Made by a program: the position numbers and the translations under genes
Shown here: piece after piece, positions 26,401 to 36,547 of the stretch
How the letters are laid out: each line of letters begins with the position of its first letter
Numbering within the stretch: position 1 is the stretch's first letter
Notes under the pieces: model-generated
The model's database searches: none
Told to the model about the DNA's origin: nothing
Seen by the model: only the letters and a program-made list of their open reading frames with translations
NCBI RefSeq assembly: GCF_026151205.1
Contig: NC_087075.1
Coordinates: forward strand, 12,508,303 to 12,572,302
Direction: 5' to 3'
Source: Bolinopsis microptera
Taxonomy: Eukaryota; Ctenophora; Tentaculata; Lobata; Bolinopsidae
DNA length: 64,000 bases

Positions 26401-29400
26401 GGGGTAAATGTAATGAAAATTTGTTAACACATACTATTCATTATTCAACACCATCTATAAATTTGGAGACTTATGCTAATTATGGTCAGAAAATGGACCA
26501 TCCCATTTCTCGTCCAATTTTTCAGCGTTTCGAAATCAGGAATAATTTGATCACAGTTAATTTCTACTACTTTCTTTTATTATACCTCTTCATCACGTTT
26601 GGATCCTGATTTGTATGACAGGTGAGTGCCTGTCTTGCTCTGAACCTACGAATGATGACAACCAATATGATGATGTTGCCGATAACAATAGACAGGAAGG
26701 TGAAGACCACACTACAAGTGTACAACACCACTTCAGCAACCGCTACTCGGCCAGGCCAGCTTGCCTGGGGAATTAGTGATAAGTGGGTTAAATGATAATT
26801 GTGGTGAAAATAACACTATATATCATGGGGTGAGACTGAGAAGTTCAACAATTACTAAATTGTCACATTTTTCATTGAGTACGCGTGAACCCGGATTGTG
26901 ATAATCGTTTGAGTACCACTAATTAAAAAGATTGTGCTATTGCTAACGCCTCCATGTCAATTATTGAGCAGGTGCTGTTTTAATTCAACACAAGCAATAC
27001 ACAAGCAGTACACAAGCAATACACAAGCAGTACCTTAGTTTTGTCAGCTCCTAGACCAGTTTTCACTCCGTCCAACCAGATGTTAATGCTACAGGAAAGA
27101 GGCAAAGTAAAATTGATCGAATCAAATGTTGATATCACGGCGCCTTCATCTGGGTCCGGGTTCCTGAATGATGAACAGGATATGTGCGATATCATTTGTC
27201 CTCCTGATGGAAATCACTTTTAAAGTCCTTGCTCATTTTATCCTAATTTATATACATATTATAAAGTATTAGTTTATCTGAATACAGGGTGTTTCAAAAC
27301 TTGTATCCACATTTCAACAGTCGCTCAAATTTAGTATTTTCATGGTATCGTTGATGCTTCAGCTTTGCTTTTCAATACGGTGCAAACAGTGAAGTTTTAG
27401 TAACAAGAAACTTTAAAGAATATCTATATTTTCGTTTAGTCAAAAATGAATTATGAAATTAGCACAAATTCAACAACATGCATTAACGATATTAATTGGT
27501 ACTAACCAACATTGAGAAATATAATTTGTGGGGCGACTCGAGCTAGCAAAGGAAAGATTGTCATCCCGGCAATGATTCCTATGGTCAAACCTGAAAAATG
27601 GATATTTGAAATGAAACAAGGGTGGAATACACGGAAATTTGTTTTCTTCAACTCATGCTGACATTTGCAATGACTGTATAGTGTATATCGGTATTTGGTT
27701 AAAATTCGGTTCGAACTATGCACAGTTTTAATACTTTCAACACTACTATATAACAAATAATTTGAGGTTTTTACTGCGTTTTAAACGACGACCAACAGCT
27801 TTTAGTGGGTTTATCAAGTACTTTTCAGCACTTACCACTATATTTACTTGGTTTGAGTTAAAGTAGAGAGGTCTCAAATCCTTTACAGCAATGGTTATCA
27901 CTGATGTCTATGACAAGATGGAAAAGGAGTTAGAAACGTTAAACGACAGTTTAAAAGGTAAGAAGAAGTTGGATACTATAATTGCGGATTCTTTAGACTT
28001 ACCCACAGGGAATAACAAGCCGGATATGTTTGAAGTTATAAAGGAACTATACAGTTACAGTAAGAGGGCCCTGTCACTACTGAAAACCAAGTCTATACTA
28101 GACACACCTGCACCACAGGAAGGGACAGCTACCGAGGCACTAGATATAGTGAGAAAGGAGCTAGCACAATTTAGACAAATTCTCATTGAGCACAATAAAG
28201 GTGGTCCAGATATTATACCTGAGATTAAGACCAATCTCGGACCCAGTGAGACTCATACTTTAACTCTGGAAGGGCAGAATGAGGCAGATAAGATAACAGA
28301 AGAACTCTGGTCCTCAAAGGGGAAGAAACATGTTGCATCAATACTGCCCAGCATCCCTATTAAGGGGGTCTCAGGTGTCAAAGAAGGCACAGCAAGGTTA
28401 ATATTCAAGAACAAGGAACTTATGGAGAAAGCTAAAGATGCTCTTAGTGTGGACTACAAAGTGTCTGCAAAATCCCACACCGTGACAATGCTTGAACCTA
28501 AGCTTACTATGTATGATCTCAAGGGAGATTTTGAGTCATCTGAAGAATTGCGCCAGAGCATCCTTGATAAGAACAGTTCCATTAAGAGTTTAGTTGAAGA
28601 TGAGAACAACACTTTCAAGGTTATTTTCCTGGAGAAAAACAAGACCTGGGCATGCCTACAAGTGTCAGTGAAAATCAGGCAGTCTATAAGGGAGTCAGGT
28701 GACTTTGTACACGCTGATCTTGGACAGTATAAAGTTAAGGATAGGTATCATGTAATCCAGTGCTTTGACTGTCAGAGCTTCGGACACATGAGTGGCAGTG
28801 ATTACTGTAAGTGTAAGAAGTATAATGCCGACCCAGTGTGCTTCTACTGTGCAGGTGCCCACAAATCGAAAGATTGTGAGAAGAAAACGGCGGGCCAAAG
28901 ATCTAGTATCAGGTGTCCGAACTGTAGCAACAGTAAAGACAAGAATGTCAAAGATAAATGCAAGACACATTCTGCAGCTGACAGATTATGCCCATCTTAT
29001 GTGAGAGAGCAGAGTTATATCATGGCCAGAACGAGCGGATGTGAAACATCAAAAAACTCTTATCTCCAGTGGGCAAAGATTCGACAAAGAGAGCTTGGGA
29101 TAAACTAGTCTTAGCCACGTTTAATGTTAATCGTCTAGTGAACAAGACAGTAGAGGTTCTTGAGCATCTAACTGATGAGGGGGTTGATATCTGTTTTCTT
29201 CAGGAGACTTTTCTTAAGGAAGCAGATACTGCAAAGCTACAAGAGATACGAGATTATGGTTGGGGTATTTTATCCAACCCAAGGAAGCATCGTAGTGGTG
29301 GAGGAAGAGGTATGATTTTCAATAAGAACCTTAAGTTGAAAAGCAACGGTAGAGTCAAGAAGTACAAGTCTTACCAAGTCATGGAAGTTGTACTTGAAAC

Positions 29401-32400
29401 AAATAGTGGGATAATCAGACTTATTGATGTGTATAGACCGCCTTACACCAAAAAGGCCAGGTACACTGAGTGCCACTTCTTGGAAGAATTCAGTGAATAC
29501 CTGTGTGATTTGTCCGGTAAGCCAGGAACCCCGGTGATTGCAGGGGATTTTAATTTACATGTTGAAAGACCTAAAGATCTTTACCCCGCAAAGTTTCTTT
29601 CCCTTCTTGATCAGCTTGGTTTCATCCAATGTGTACCACTAGAAAGAACTCACAACCAAGGAGGAACTCTTGACCTCGTGATAACGACCAAAGTCTTCAA
29701 AGACTCTATAACTTCTATCAACATTGTGAAATCTGGGACTAGATCAGATCATTTTCTTGTTAAATTTGTAGTGTCTGTGAGCCTGAAGACCTCTTTGAAT
29801 GATACTAGGGTGATGAACTACCGTGATTTTAAAAGTATTGTGGTTGAGGATTTTAAAGCAGATATTTTGGTTTCTGATCTCTGTAAAAGAGATGCTTGGT
29901 GCTCTGAGAGTCTTGATGATTCAGTTAAGATGTACAATAGTATTCTATTGGAACTTATGGACAAGCATTGTCCTGTGACCAAACCTTGGATGGATCAGGA
30001 TCTGAAAGCTTTACAGAGGCAGAGAAGAGCAGCTGAGAGAGCCTGGAGGAAAGGCAAGGGACAGAAGGATATTTTTGTCAACCTCAGGAACAAATTTACT
30101 GTCATTGAGCGACAGAAGAGGATTACTTACAATAGAAAAGCCCTCTTAGCCTCTGCGGGAGATACGAAGGCTCTGTACAAGAAAGTTGATAGACTCACGG
30201 GTGAAACTACCCAAGAAAGGCCACATGGTAATGACACTAAAAAACTTGCAGAAAGTTTTAAAGTTTTCTTTGCTGATAAAGTGAATGATATCAGACTTGG
30301 GATAGAAGAAGAAGGAAGTCATATCGGAGGGAACTTGTCATCGTCAGAGAATCTTGAAAGCACCTATTCAGGGCCATCATTTGATAAATTTCACTCCATC
30401 ACTAGGCAGCACCTGTTACACACCATTTCTAAGATGTCTAACAAGTTTTGTAGTCTTGACCCTATTCCAACTTTCATGTTGAAGAAATGCTCTCAGGAGT
30501 TGGCACCGATCCTCCTGCACATAATAAACGGTTCTATGTTGCAAGGTGTGTTTCCAGCCGAGATGAAGACTGCACTGGTCAAGCCCACAATCAAGAAGAA
30601 GAACGCTGATCCAGATATTCTGAAGAATTACAGACCAGTCTCAAATCTTGCAGTTATGTCTAAACTGATTGAAAAAATTGTACTTGAGCAGTTGAACAAT
30701 CATTTACATTTGAACAGTCTGCATTGCCCGGTTCAGTCTGGATACAGAGCGAACCACAGTTGTGAAACCCTGATGGTCAGGATGGCAGACGATATTCTTA
30801 AGGAAGTGCAGAAGAACAACATTGTGATTGTAGTCCTACTTGATCTCTCTGCTGCTTTCGACACGATTGATCATACAATCCTTCTTAAGAAGCTGGCAAA
30901 AGATTTTGGCATTAAGGACTCTGCATTGAAATGGTTTAGTTCATACCTCTCAGGCAGGTTTTTCAAGGTTAAGTTAGATGACTCATTATCTGACTTCCTG
31001 TGTCTGTTGTTTGGGGTACCCCAGGGCTCTCTATTGGGACCTATCCTGTTCATCTTATACATTAAGCTGCTCCAGGAAATAGCTAGGAAGTATGGTCTCG
31101 ATATACAGCTTTATGCAGATGACTCACAACTTTATATAGCTTTCCACCCGATGAGACCCATGGAGCTGCAGAATGTCACTAGTAGGATCAATGACTGTCT
31201 GTCTGAAATCAAAGTATGGATGGTTAATAATTTCATGAAACTGAATGAGAGCAAGACAGAATTGTTAGTCATTGGAAAGCCTTTGGTACTGAAGAAGTTT
31301 GACCTTGAAATAACAATAAAGTTTGGTGACACCATCATTACACCAACTGTATGTAAAAACGATACCTGGAAGAGTCTTGGAGTGTTACTAGATGAATCTC
31401 TCAACATGGAAAGGCAGATAAACAACGTTAGGAAGAACTGTTGCTGGACAATGAATAATCTAAGAACTATCAGAAAGTATCTAGATGAGAGAGTTAAGCT
31501 CATGCTGGTCAAACAACTGATCATATCAAAGCTGGACTATTGTAATGCCCTTTACATGAATCTTTCAAAGACTAGAGTGAAGAAGCTGCAATCTGTTCTA
31601 AATGCAGGGATACGTTTCATTTATGACATCTATGACAGAAATACTGACTTGTCTCCTTTCTACAAGAAAGCTCATATCCTCCCTGTTGAAAAGAGGATAT
31701 TTTTCAAAGTGTGCCTCATCTGTTTCAAAGTGGCCCATGGATTGGCACCAATGTACCTCCAAGAGTTGGTTCAAATGAACAGAGATGATAAGGCTGTCAA
31801 AGAAACCAGAACAAAAACAGCATGCAACCTTCTTATGAAGATACCTAAGTTCTCTAAATTCCACGAATTTCCACGAAGGAGCCAGCAGACGACCGGATGT
31901 CTTCCTAGCTGATAAATACCTACGTCAACTAGAAAGGGATTATTGCGAAGACCTTCTTATTGATAATAGAGACGCCTTAGTCTGGCTCGACAACATCAAC
32001 AATACCCTGGACACAGAACTCAAAAGCAACATTAAAGCATTCACATTTGATTACAAAGCTTTATATGATTCATTGAGTCCCCACCTCACACTCCAAGCTT
32101 TGAAGGTGGCCATGGAAGAAAAGAGACCAGAATGGTCCGCCAAATTTAAGGAGTGGTTGATAAGAAGTGTTGAACTCAGCTATGAGTCGTCTATAGGCAA
32201 ATTTAACGGAGAGTGGTACAGACAAAAACGAGGAGTACCGACAGGAGGCAGTATCTGTGTACAACTTGCAAACATAGCAGTATACCATGTCATGCGTGAG
32301 CAAGTCTATTCAGACACGGAACTAATGGAACCTGTAAAATCGGTCAAGAGATACATAGACGACGGCTGTGGAGTATTCCATGGTACGAAAAGACAGTTTT

Positions 32401-35400
32401 CAAAATTCATCGCGACTGTCAATACAAGGCTAGCAGAACTTGGCCTCCACATTGATGAGAACATCATAGAAGATAACAATGTTTATGTGGCGTTCTTAGA
32501 CATAAAATTTTGTTTCGACACCGCAGGTGATCTTCAGACAGACCTCCATGTTAAAGAGACTGATGCTCGCTCTTACCTGTACTTCGGTTCCCACCACCCG
32601 AACCATACATTCAGCAGCATAGTCTATAGTGCATGCCTGAGACTCCGGCGAATCATCAATGATAACGACAGACTCCGAAAACAAATTGATGAATTAAAAA
32701 CCTTTTTCTTCCAATCCAACTACCCTAAAACTATGGTAGATAACATCAGTGAAAAAGTCAAAGGCTTTGAAAGATGCCTCAAACCACTGGACAACTCAAA
32801 CAGCAGTATCCTGGTCCCAAAGTCTCCAGAACCAGCAGTCCGCGTTATTTCAACATTTGGCAGCGATCAAGAGTTAGTAGAATCGGTAAAAAGATTGGAA
32901 CCAGAACTCAGTAGAACCAGGAGCTTCTCAGGATTATCTGGTTCCCATACAAGTGGAAACACCCCAGGCTCCCCAATATCATCTAGAGCCGGTACATCAC
33001 GCCCTATCTTCAAATTCGTCAGACGTACTGGAACATCATTTAGAAGGAAGTTAGTCAAAGCAAAACAGTTTGCGGATGACTTAACCCAACCTCACACAAG
33101 ACCATGTGGGGGCAGACACTGCGGTACCTGTAACATCATATCTCCACATCCATCAATAACAGTCAATGGACAGCGAGCCAAAGCAGTGTCTGGTACATGT
33201 GTCAGCTACAATGTTGTATACATCTTCAGTTGCCAACTTTGTAATATGTGTTATGTAGGAAGAACGGTGCAGCCCCTAAGGGCACGAGTAAACGAACATC
33301 GCGCCCATTACTACAAACTCATTTCGGACAATACGTTTGTCCCTGAAGAAAACGACGACGGATTCAGCTTGGGTAAACACCTTGTAGAAGTTCATAACAT
33401 GAAACAACGTGACAATTTCAACCAGGCTTATAAAGTGTCAATTCTCAGTAATAGTAGTCCAAGAACTCTAGAAGTAGATGAACACCGTTATATTCAGAAA
33501 CTAAGAACTATACGTCCATTGGGGCTCAATGCCGTGGACCCGTTTGGGATTCCATTATTGGATTTATCTTAAAAGTTTTTCCATTGCATTGGGGCACAAA
33601 AGTTATGTTTTTAAAAATATTCATAGGTATCGTTTTTAGTTGTGTCATTTCATTTCCAATGTTACACTTTGTAGGAACTGATATTAACCGAGTTTCTGAT
33701 TCAGGATGTTACTGAAGATAGTAATGAAAATGTTTTAACACCTCAGTACTGTGTTTTACTACAGCTCAACCTGCTCAGTCTGACTATTTGGGAATTTAAA
33801 CTCTTGATAGTTCTCTAAATTGAAGGCAACTAGCAGGCGGTTCAGCAACTATGCACCTGAATCATGGAATTCTCTCCCTCTTAATGTCCGTAACATCGAT
33901 AATATTATCTCTTTTAAGGGTAAGTTAAAGAACTATTTGTATGATCAGCTATAGCCTGGTTAAGCTATTTTTTGTGGCTTCTAGTCTTTTTTGTGTTATT
34001 TTTTGTTTTCCGAGTATCCACTTCTTGTTTTTCTGGTTTTTATCGGTGTGTCAATAAAATCAATTATGTAATATGTATACTTTAACCATTTTTTGCGACA
34101 GTTAATCTGATATTATCTCTTTAACACTATTTAGTATTTTTTGATTTATGAGACCCGTGTTTTGTTTTTAACTTTCTGCTCCGAGGAGGAGAGAAAGTTA
34201 TTTGAGGAGAGCCGCTCAGACATGGGCACCGTATTGTGTAAATTATTTAGTTTCTTTATACAATATCTTTGTCGCATAGTAGCGGGGTAGTAAATACAGT
34301 GTTTCGTTTCGTTTTCGTTTCGACGGTATTAATTTTGTGGTTGAATTTAAGCATGGTCACAGGTCAGAATTGCATACGATTTGGTAGTTTTCGTGCACGT
34401 TATGTCGTTATAACCACTTGATTTACGTGTCGATAAACTCTGTCGTAATAACATAAATATTGTTTACGTTGTATATTCTTTCTCGCTATAAAACACGAAC
34501 ACAATTCCTAATTACTCACGATTTGAGACCCAAATCTTGTAGCCTAAGGGTCGTAAGATGTGGACACAGCGATCAATACAGATGATAGCTATGATGATTG
34601 ATCGGAAGAGAAACATGTAATCCAGCAGAAAGTAACCGGCAACTCTGGGAGAAAATTTAGTATCTTTTGAGAAATTTGAATGTTTAAAAACTAAAAAGGC
34701 GGGACTTTCATTCGAAGAAACTGTGGAGAATCGCGTGAGGAGTTTGCAGTAATTTGATTTAACTCTTGACAATAATTCTGCAATTCGATTGGTTGATGCA
34801 GCAAGCTGATGATCAATCGCTGACACATTAAAATAAAATTTGTTTTCTAATTGCAACCTCAATTAAGATCAAAATTATTATCATGATAATCCTTGATTCT
34901 TGTGACAAACCTTGAATAGTGCACCATGACTTTGGGATGCTGTTCGCTGAAGTAGTCCGCAAATCTCATGTGTATAGCGGTGGGGAGGCCAAGTAACAGA
35001 CCCAGCAGCAAGTCAGCGAAGGAGAGGAACATGCAGATTATGTTGGACTGTGAAAATGGGAACTGAAATGTTTTAGAGTTATGAAATGAAAGGAAATGAA
35101 ATATCGCATTTATATCCCGCTTATATTAACGACCAATATTATGGAAAAATAAAAATTGCCCACGTCAAATTGGCTGGCATGGTGACAAAAGCATAATAAT
35201 TTAGACTGATCCAGAATGTTTATTCCCAGAGGGAAGAGGGTGCAGATTTTGTTAGACTGAGAGAATGGGGGTTAAATTGCTTAAGTGTTTGAGGAAAAAG
35301 CAAATTATCATTATCCATACTTTAAATAACTAATTTTTACCTGAACGAAGTTTTTCCAGTTTTTGCTCACTACAAATATCGTATAGATGTTCATGATAAT

Positions 35401-36050
35401 AGATATCATGACCACGACACCCAGTAAGTCTCCAGCGACCACCAGATCATCTACCGTCATCTTTATCTGCTCCGCTGAAACGATACTTCATCACGAAAGA
35501 ATAAACTAATTACAACACTACAAATCTATTACATTTATTGAGAATTATGTAGTGTAACGCGATGGAAGTATTTTAAGCGGGCATATCCTGTCCAAACCCA
35601 GGATGCACGGCATAAAGAATTTGTTTTAACTTGTTTGTATGAAAAGCATCAATAAGTAAATCACAAAAGAAAAAACATAAGTAAATCACAAAAGAATAAT
35701 TCGTCGTTGATAATTCTGTTTACAGATCAGCTAATTGTTTGTCTTCGAGTTTGATTGATCATGCAAGTATTTTATCCATGAATGATGAATCAATGCTAAA
35801 CATCAGGGACGCCTCAATTTTTCATATCTAAATGCAATTCAGCTTGATATGGCTTCCTGTAAGTGGCTAGTACAAGCACAGACTCGAATCAAACGTGTAC
35901 TACTTCCCCACCATAGCCCACCTGAATAGTCAGTTAAAACTCACCAATGTCAGGTCTGGGATCATTTGTGGTGATGTCAGGAAGAGGAGAGGTGGAAGTA
36001 GAGGTTGTAGCAGCTATGGTGCTGTTCCCTGCAGCTGTAGTACTTGCCAT
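23444..36050 (-). CDS. complete rhodopsin-class (class A) GPCR, 11 exons, 564 aa
   Basis: Exons in transcript order, as + coordinates: 36050-35945, 35474-35341, 35047-34911, 34644-34520, 27590-27507, 27203-27034, 26764-26586, 26390-26240, 25998-25898, 25768-25647, 23829-23444. All introns are GT-AG, phases match, and lengths sum to 1695 nt (565 codons). The N-terminus (exon 1) is Ser/Thr-rich with an NST glycosylation site. TM1 is in exon 2. TM2 has LSFADLLLGLL (exon 3). TM3 ends IDRCVHILRPL (exon 4, DRY replaced by DRC). TM4 is exon 5 and the ECL2 loop exon 6, with cysteines and an NFT site. TM5 is exon 7. TM6 in exon 8 has SNGPF where CWxPF is usual. TM7 has NPWLYP, the NPxxY motif (exon 9). 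Exon 10 holds helix 8 and FFPCLKR, a likely palmitoylation site. Exon 11 is a long cytoplasmic tail. The usual TM3 cysteine (3.25) is Arg. Ligand unknown. Plasma-membrane, G-protein signalling by family. Confidence 0.88.
24422..24592. repeat. 11-bp tandem array of CACGTGTGTAC (about 15 copies)
   Basis: The unit CCACGTGTGTA is repeated head to tail with only two C-to-T changes, giving an E-box every 11 bp. It lies in the last intron of the GPCR gene. Open frames across it are low-complexity artefacts. Confidence 0.95.
27284..27310. mobile_element. lone TIR-like fragment in a GPCR intron
   Basis: TACAGGGTGTTTCAAAAC resembles the ACAGGGT...CAAAA termini of the element at 45942-46730. No second end is visible, so this is at best a fragment. 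Confidence 0.3.
27891..29108 (+). CDS. LINE ORF1, Gag-like zinc-knuckle protein (405 aa)
   Basis: The ATG start encodes a helical, charged N-terminal half, then an RRM-like middle (HVASILPSIPIKG region), then C-terminal knuckles: CFDCQSFGH...C (about residue 290), CFYCAGAHKSKDC (about 325) and CPNC...H...C (about 350). This arrangement is typical of ORF1 of Jockey/CR1-type LINEs, which binds element RNA in a ribonucleoprotein. The frame is intact. It overlaps ORF2 by 64 nt in the -1 frame, with a slippery heptamer at 29051. Confidence 0.88.
   Translation: MVITDVYDKMEKELETLNDSLKGKKKLDTIIADSLDLPTGNNKPDMFEVIKELYSYSKRALSLLKTKSILDTPAPQEGTATEALDIVRKELAQFRQILIEHNKGGPDIIPEIKTNLGPSETHTLTLEGQNEADKITEELWSSKGKKHVASILPSIPIKGVSGVKEGTARLIFKNKELMEKAKDALSVDYKVSAKSHTVTMLEPKLTMYDLKGDFESSEELRQSILDKNSSIKSLVEDENNTFKVIFLEKNKTWACLQVSVKIRQSIRESGDFVHADLGQYKVKDRYHVIQCFDCQSFGHMSGSDYCKCKKYNADPVCFYCAGAHKSKDCEKKTAGQRSSIRCPNCSNSKDKNVKDKCKTHSAADRLCPSYVREQSYIMARTSGCETSKNSYLQWAKIRQRELGIN
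29045..31912 (+). CDS. LINE ORF2, endonuclease/reverse transcriptase, 3' end displaced by PLE
   Basis: The frame is open from 29045 with no ATG before the endonuclease domain. The APE-type endonuclease shows CFLQETFL (about 29200), AGDFNLH (about 29540) and RSDHFLV (about 29743). The reverse transcriptase shows AAFDTIDH (about 30853), GVPQGSLLGP (about 31013) and YADDSQLY (about 31111), all catalytic motifs intact. A CNALYMNLSK-type segment follows. At 31860 the frame leaves the LINE into inserted PLE sequence and stops at 31912. The missing C-terminus is found at 33822-33954. It nicks target DNA and primes reverse transcription, by family. It is disrupted, so probably inactive or impaired. 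Confidence 0.9.
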   Translation, partial: NIKKLLSPVGKDSTKRAWDKLVLATFNVNRLVNKTVEVLEHLTDEGVDICFLQETFLKEADTAKLQEIRDYGWGILSNPRKHRSGGGRGMIFNKNLKLKSNGRVKKYKSYQVMEVVLETNSGIIRLIDVYRPPYTKKARYTECHFLEEFSEYLCDLSGKPGTPVIAGDFNLHVERPKDLYPAKFLSLLDQLGFIQCVPLERTHNQGGTLDLVITTKVFKDSITSINIVKSGTRSDHFLVKFVVSVSLKTSLNDTRVMNYRDFKSIVVEDFKADILVSDLCKRDAWCSESLDDSVKMYNSILLELMDKHCPVTKPWMDQDLKALQRQRRAAERAWRKGKGQKDIFVNLRNKFTVIERQKRITYNRKALLASAGDTKALYKKVDRLTGETTQERPHGNDTKKLAESFKVFFADKVNDIRLGIEEEGSHIGGNLSSSENLESTYSGPSFDKFHSITRQHLLHTISKMSNKFCSLDPIPTFMLKKCSQELAPILLHIINGSMLQGVFPAEMKTALVKPTIKKKNADPDILKNYRPVSNLAVMSKLIEKIVLEQLNNHLHLNSLHCPVQSGYRANHSCETLMVRMADDILKEVQKNNIVIVVLLDLSAAFDTIDHTILLKKLAKDFGIKDSALKWFSSYLSGRFFKVKLDDSLSDFLCLLFGVPQGSLLGPILFILYIKLLQEIARKYGLDIQLYADDSQLYIAFHPMRPMELQNVTSRINDCLSEIKVWMVNNFMKLNESKTELLVIGKPLVLKKFDLEITIKFGDTIITPTVCKNDTWKSLGVLLDESLNMERQINNVRKNCCWTMNNLRTIRKYLDERVKLMLVKQLIISKLDYCNALYMNLSKTRVKKLQSVLNAGIRFIYDIYDRNTDLSPFYKKAHILPVEKRIFFKVCLICFKVAHGLAPMYLQELVQMNRDDKAVKETRTKTACNLLMKIPKFSKFHEFPRRSQQTTGCLPS
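29051..29057 (+). promoter_or_regulatory. -1 ribosomal frameshift heptamer A AAA AAC in ORF1/ORF2 overlap
   Basis: Six A then C. In the ORF1 frame the codons are AAA (29052-29054) and AAC (29055-29057), with A at 29051 as the first slip base, so it has the X XXY YYZ form in the correct phase. A -1 shift enters the ORF2 frame 12 nt downstream of its preceding stop (29042-29044). I have not folded the downstream RNA. Confidence 0.6.
31848..31860. repeat. 13-bp target-site duplication, left copy (PLE)
   Basis: AGTTCTCTAAATT here is identical to 33809-33821. Deleting one copy plus 31861-33808 brings the LINE ORF2 C-terminal codons into frame. Confidence 0.9.
31861..33808 (+). mobile_element. 5'-truncated Penelope-like element inserted in the LINE
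   Basis: A 1948-bp insertion is bounded by 13-bp direct repeats. It carries the C-terminal part of a PLE polymerase (RT plus GIY-YIG endonuclease) and a 3' UTR of about 236 bp. The N-terminal RT portion is missing, so it is dead on arrival. Confidence 0.9.
31863..33572 (+). pseudogene. PLE polymerase fragment: RT palm/thumb + GIY-YIG endonuclease
   Basis: The frame is open from the insertion point with no start codon. RT motif A is FTFDYKALYDSLSP (near 32047), motif B is RGVPTGGSICVQLAN (near 32230), and the catalytic box KRYIDDG lies near 32347. LDIKFCFD follows. A Ser/Arg-rich linker leads to CGGRHCGTC (near 33108), the Cys motif that precedes the endonuclease in Penelope-like elements. 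Next is the GIY-YIG domain: VVYIFSCQLC, MCYVGRT, LRARVNEHR, DEHRYI and PLGLN. These are the family's expected catalytic Tyr, Arg, Glu and Asn positions. No internal stop is present, so the copy is young. Truncation, not mutation, makes it incomplete. Confidence 0.9.
33809..33821. repeat. 13-bp target-site duplication, right copy (PLE)
   Basis: Identical to 31848-31860. Confidence 0.9.
33822..33954 (+). pseudogene. displaced C-terminus of the LINE ORF2
   Basis: Forty-four codons to TAG carry SNYAPESWNSLPLNVR and SFKGKLKNYL. This is the conserved tail (A..WNSLP..R....F..LK..L) of CR1/L2/Jockey-type ORF2 proteins. It continues exactly where ORF2 was cut at 31860. Confidence 0.9.
33955..34322 (+). 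other. LINE 3' UTR and TTTCG tail
   Basis: Contains CAATAAAATC near 34053 and ends in an imperfect (TTTCG)4 microsatellite at 34301-34322. GPCR intron sequence follows. Confidence 0.7.
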
Positions 36051-36128
36051 TTTATACTATCTTGTTGTGATCTAGTGGTTGCAGGGTTAGTGATTTGCCT
36101 TGAATATGAATTGCCAGTTCAGACTTTT

Positions 36129-36538
36129 GATTGGACGACATCTGTCTGACAGCGACATCGGTCCGACCCAGAAAATAGGTTATTCGGACAATAGTTTATG
36201 TCGGATCCTACCGTGCGATTTTCTTGAAACTTTGTATGGTAGTTATAGGACGGATAATCTGTGTAAGTTTGAGCGAGTTTCTATTTGCCAAATTTGAGAT
36301 ATCACCTTAAACACAAAAAATATCTCCAATTCGGTGGTTTGCAGTGGTACCAAGGCATATATCTGGAGATCCAACGATACGATTTTCTTAAAACTTTCTA
36401 GATAGTAAGATAGCTTTAAGACAAACAATTTTTGCAAGTTTGGGTGAATTTCTATGTGCCAAATTTGAGATATCACTTCAAACACAAGAAAATAGTGCTG
36501 TCGGACAGATGTCGCTGTCGGACAGATGTCGTGTTACC
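36129..36538. mobile_element. 410-bp element, 9-bp target duplication, TIRs with ACGACATCTGTC
   Basis: CAGACTTTT flanks both sides (36120-36128, 36539-36547). The left end has ACGACATCTGTCTGACAGCG; the right end holds its reverse complement, with an extra tandem copy of the TIR core. The interior has two diverged copies of a segment containing CAAATTTGAGATATCAC. Mutator-type elements make 9-bp duplications, but superfamily assignment is inference. A related reversed copy lies at 45110-45655. It is next to the first GPCR exon. Confidence 0.6.
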
Positions 36539-36547
36539 CAGACTTTT

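Larger units (their letters stand above)
27600..34322 (+). mobile_element. near full-length CR1/L2/Jockey-like LINE, interrupted by a PLE
   Basis: It has a Gag-like ORF1, an endonuclease-RT ORF2, a 3' UTR with a short AATAAA, and a TTTCG microsatellite tail (34301-34322), as CR1/L2-type LINEs have. The 5' boundary is somewhere between 27600 and 27890. No certain target duplication was found. It sits antisense in the intron between GPCR exons 4 and 5. A Penelope-like element occupies 31861-33808. Confidence 0.85.

Noticed and set aside
27486-27500. ACGATATTAATT resembling the sequence after the LINE 3' tail (ACGGTATTAATT)
   Set aside because: Imperfect, and placed on the far side of GPCR exon 5, so it cannot be the LINE target duplication.
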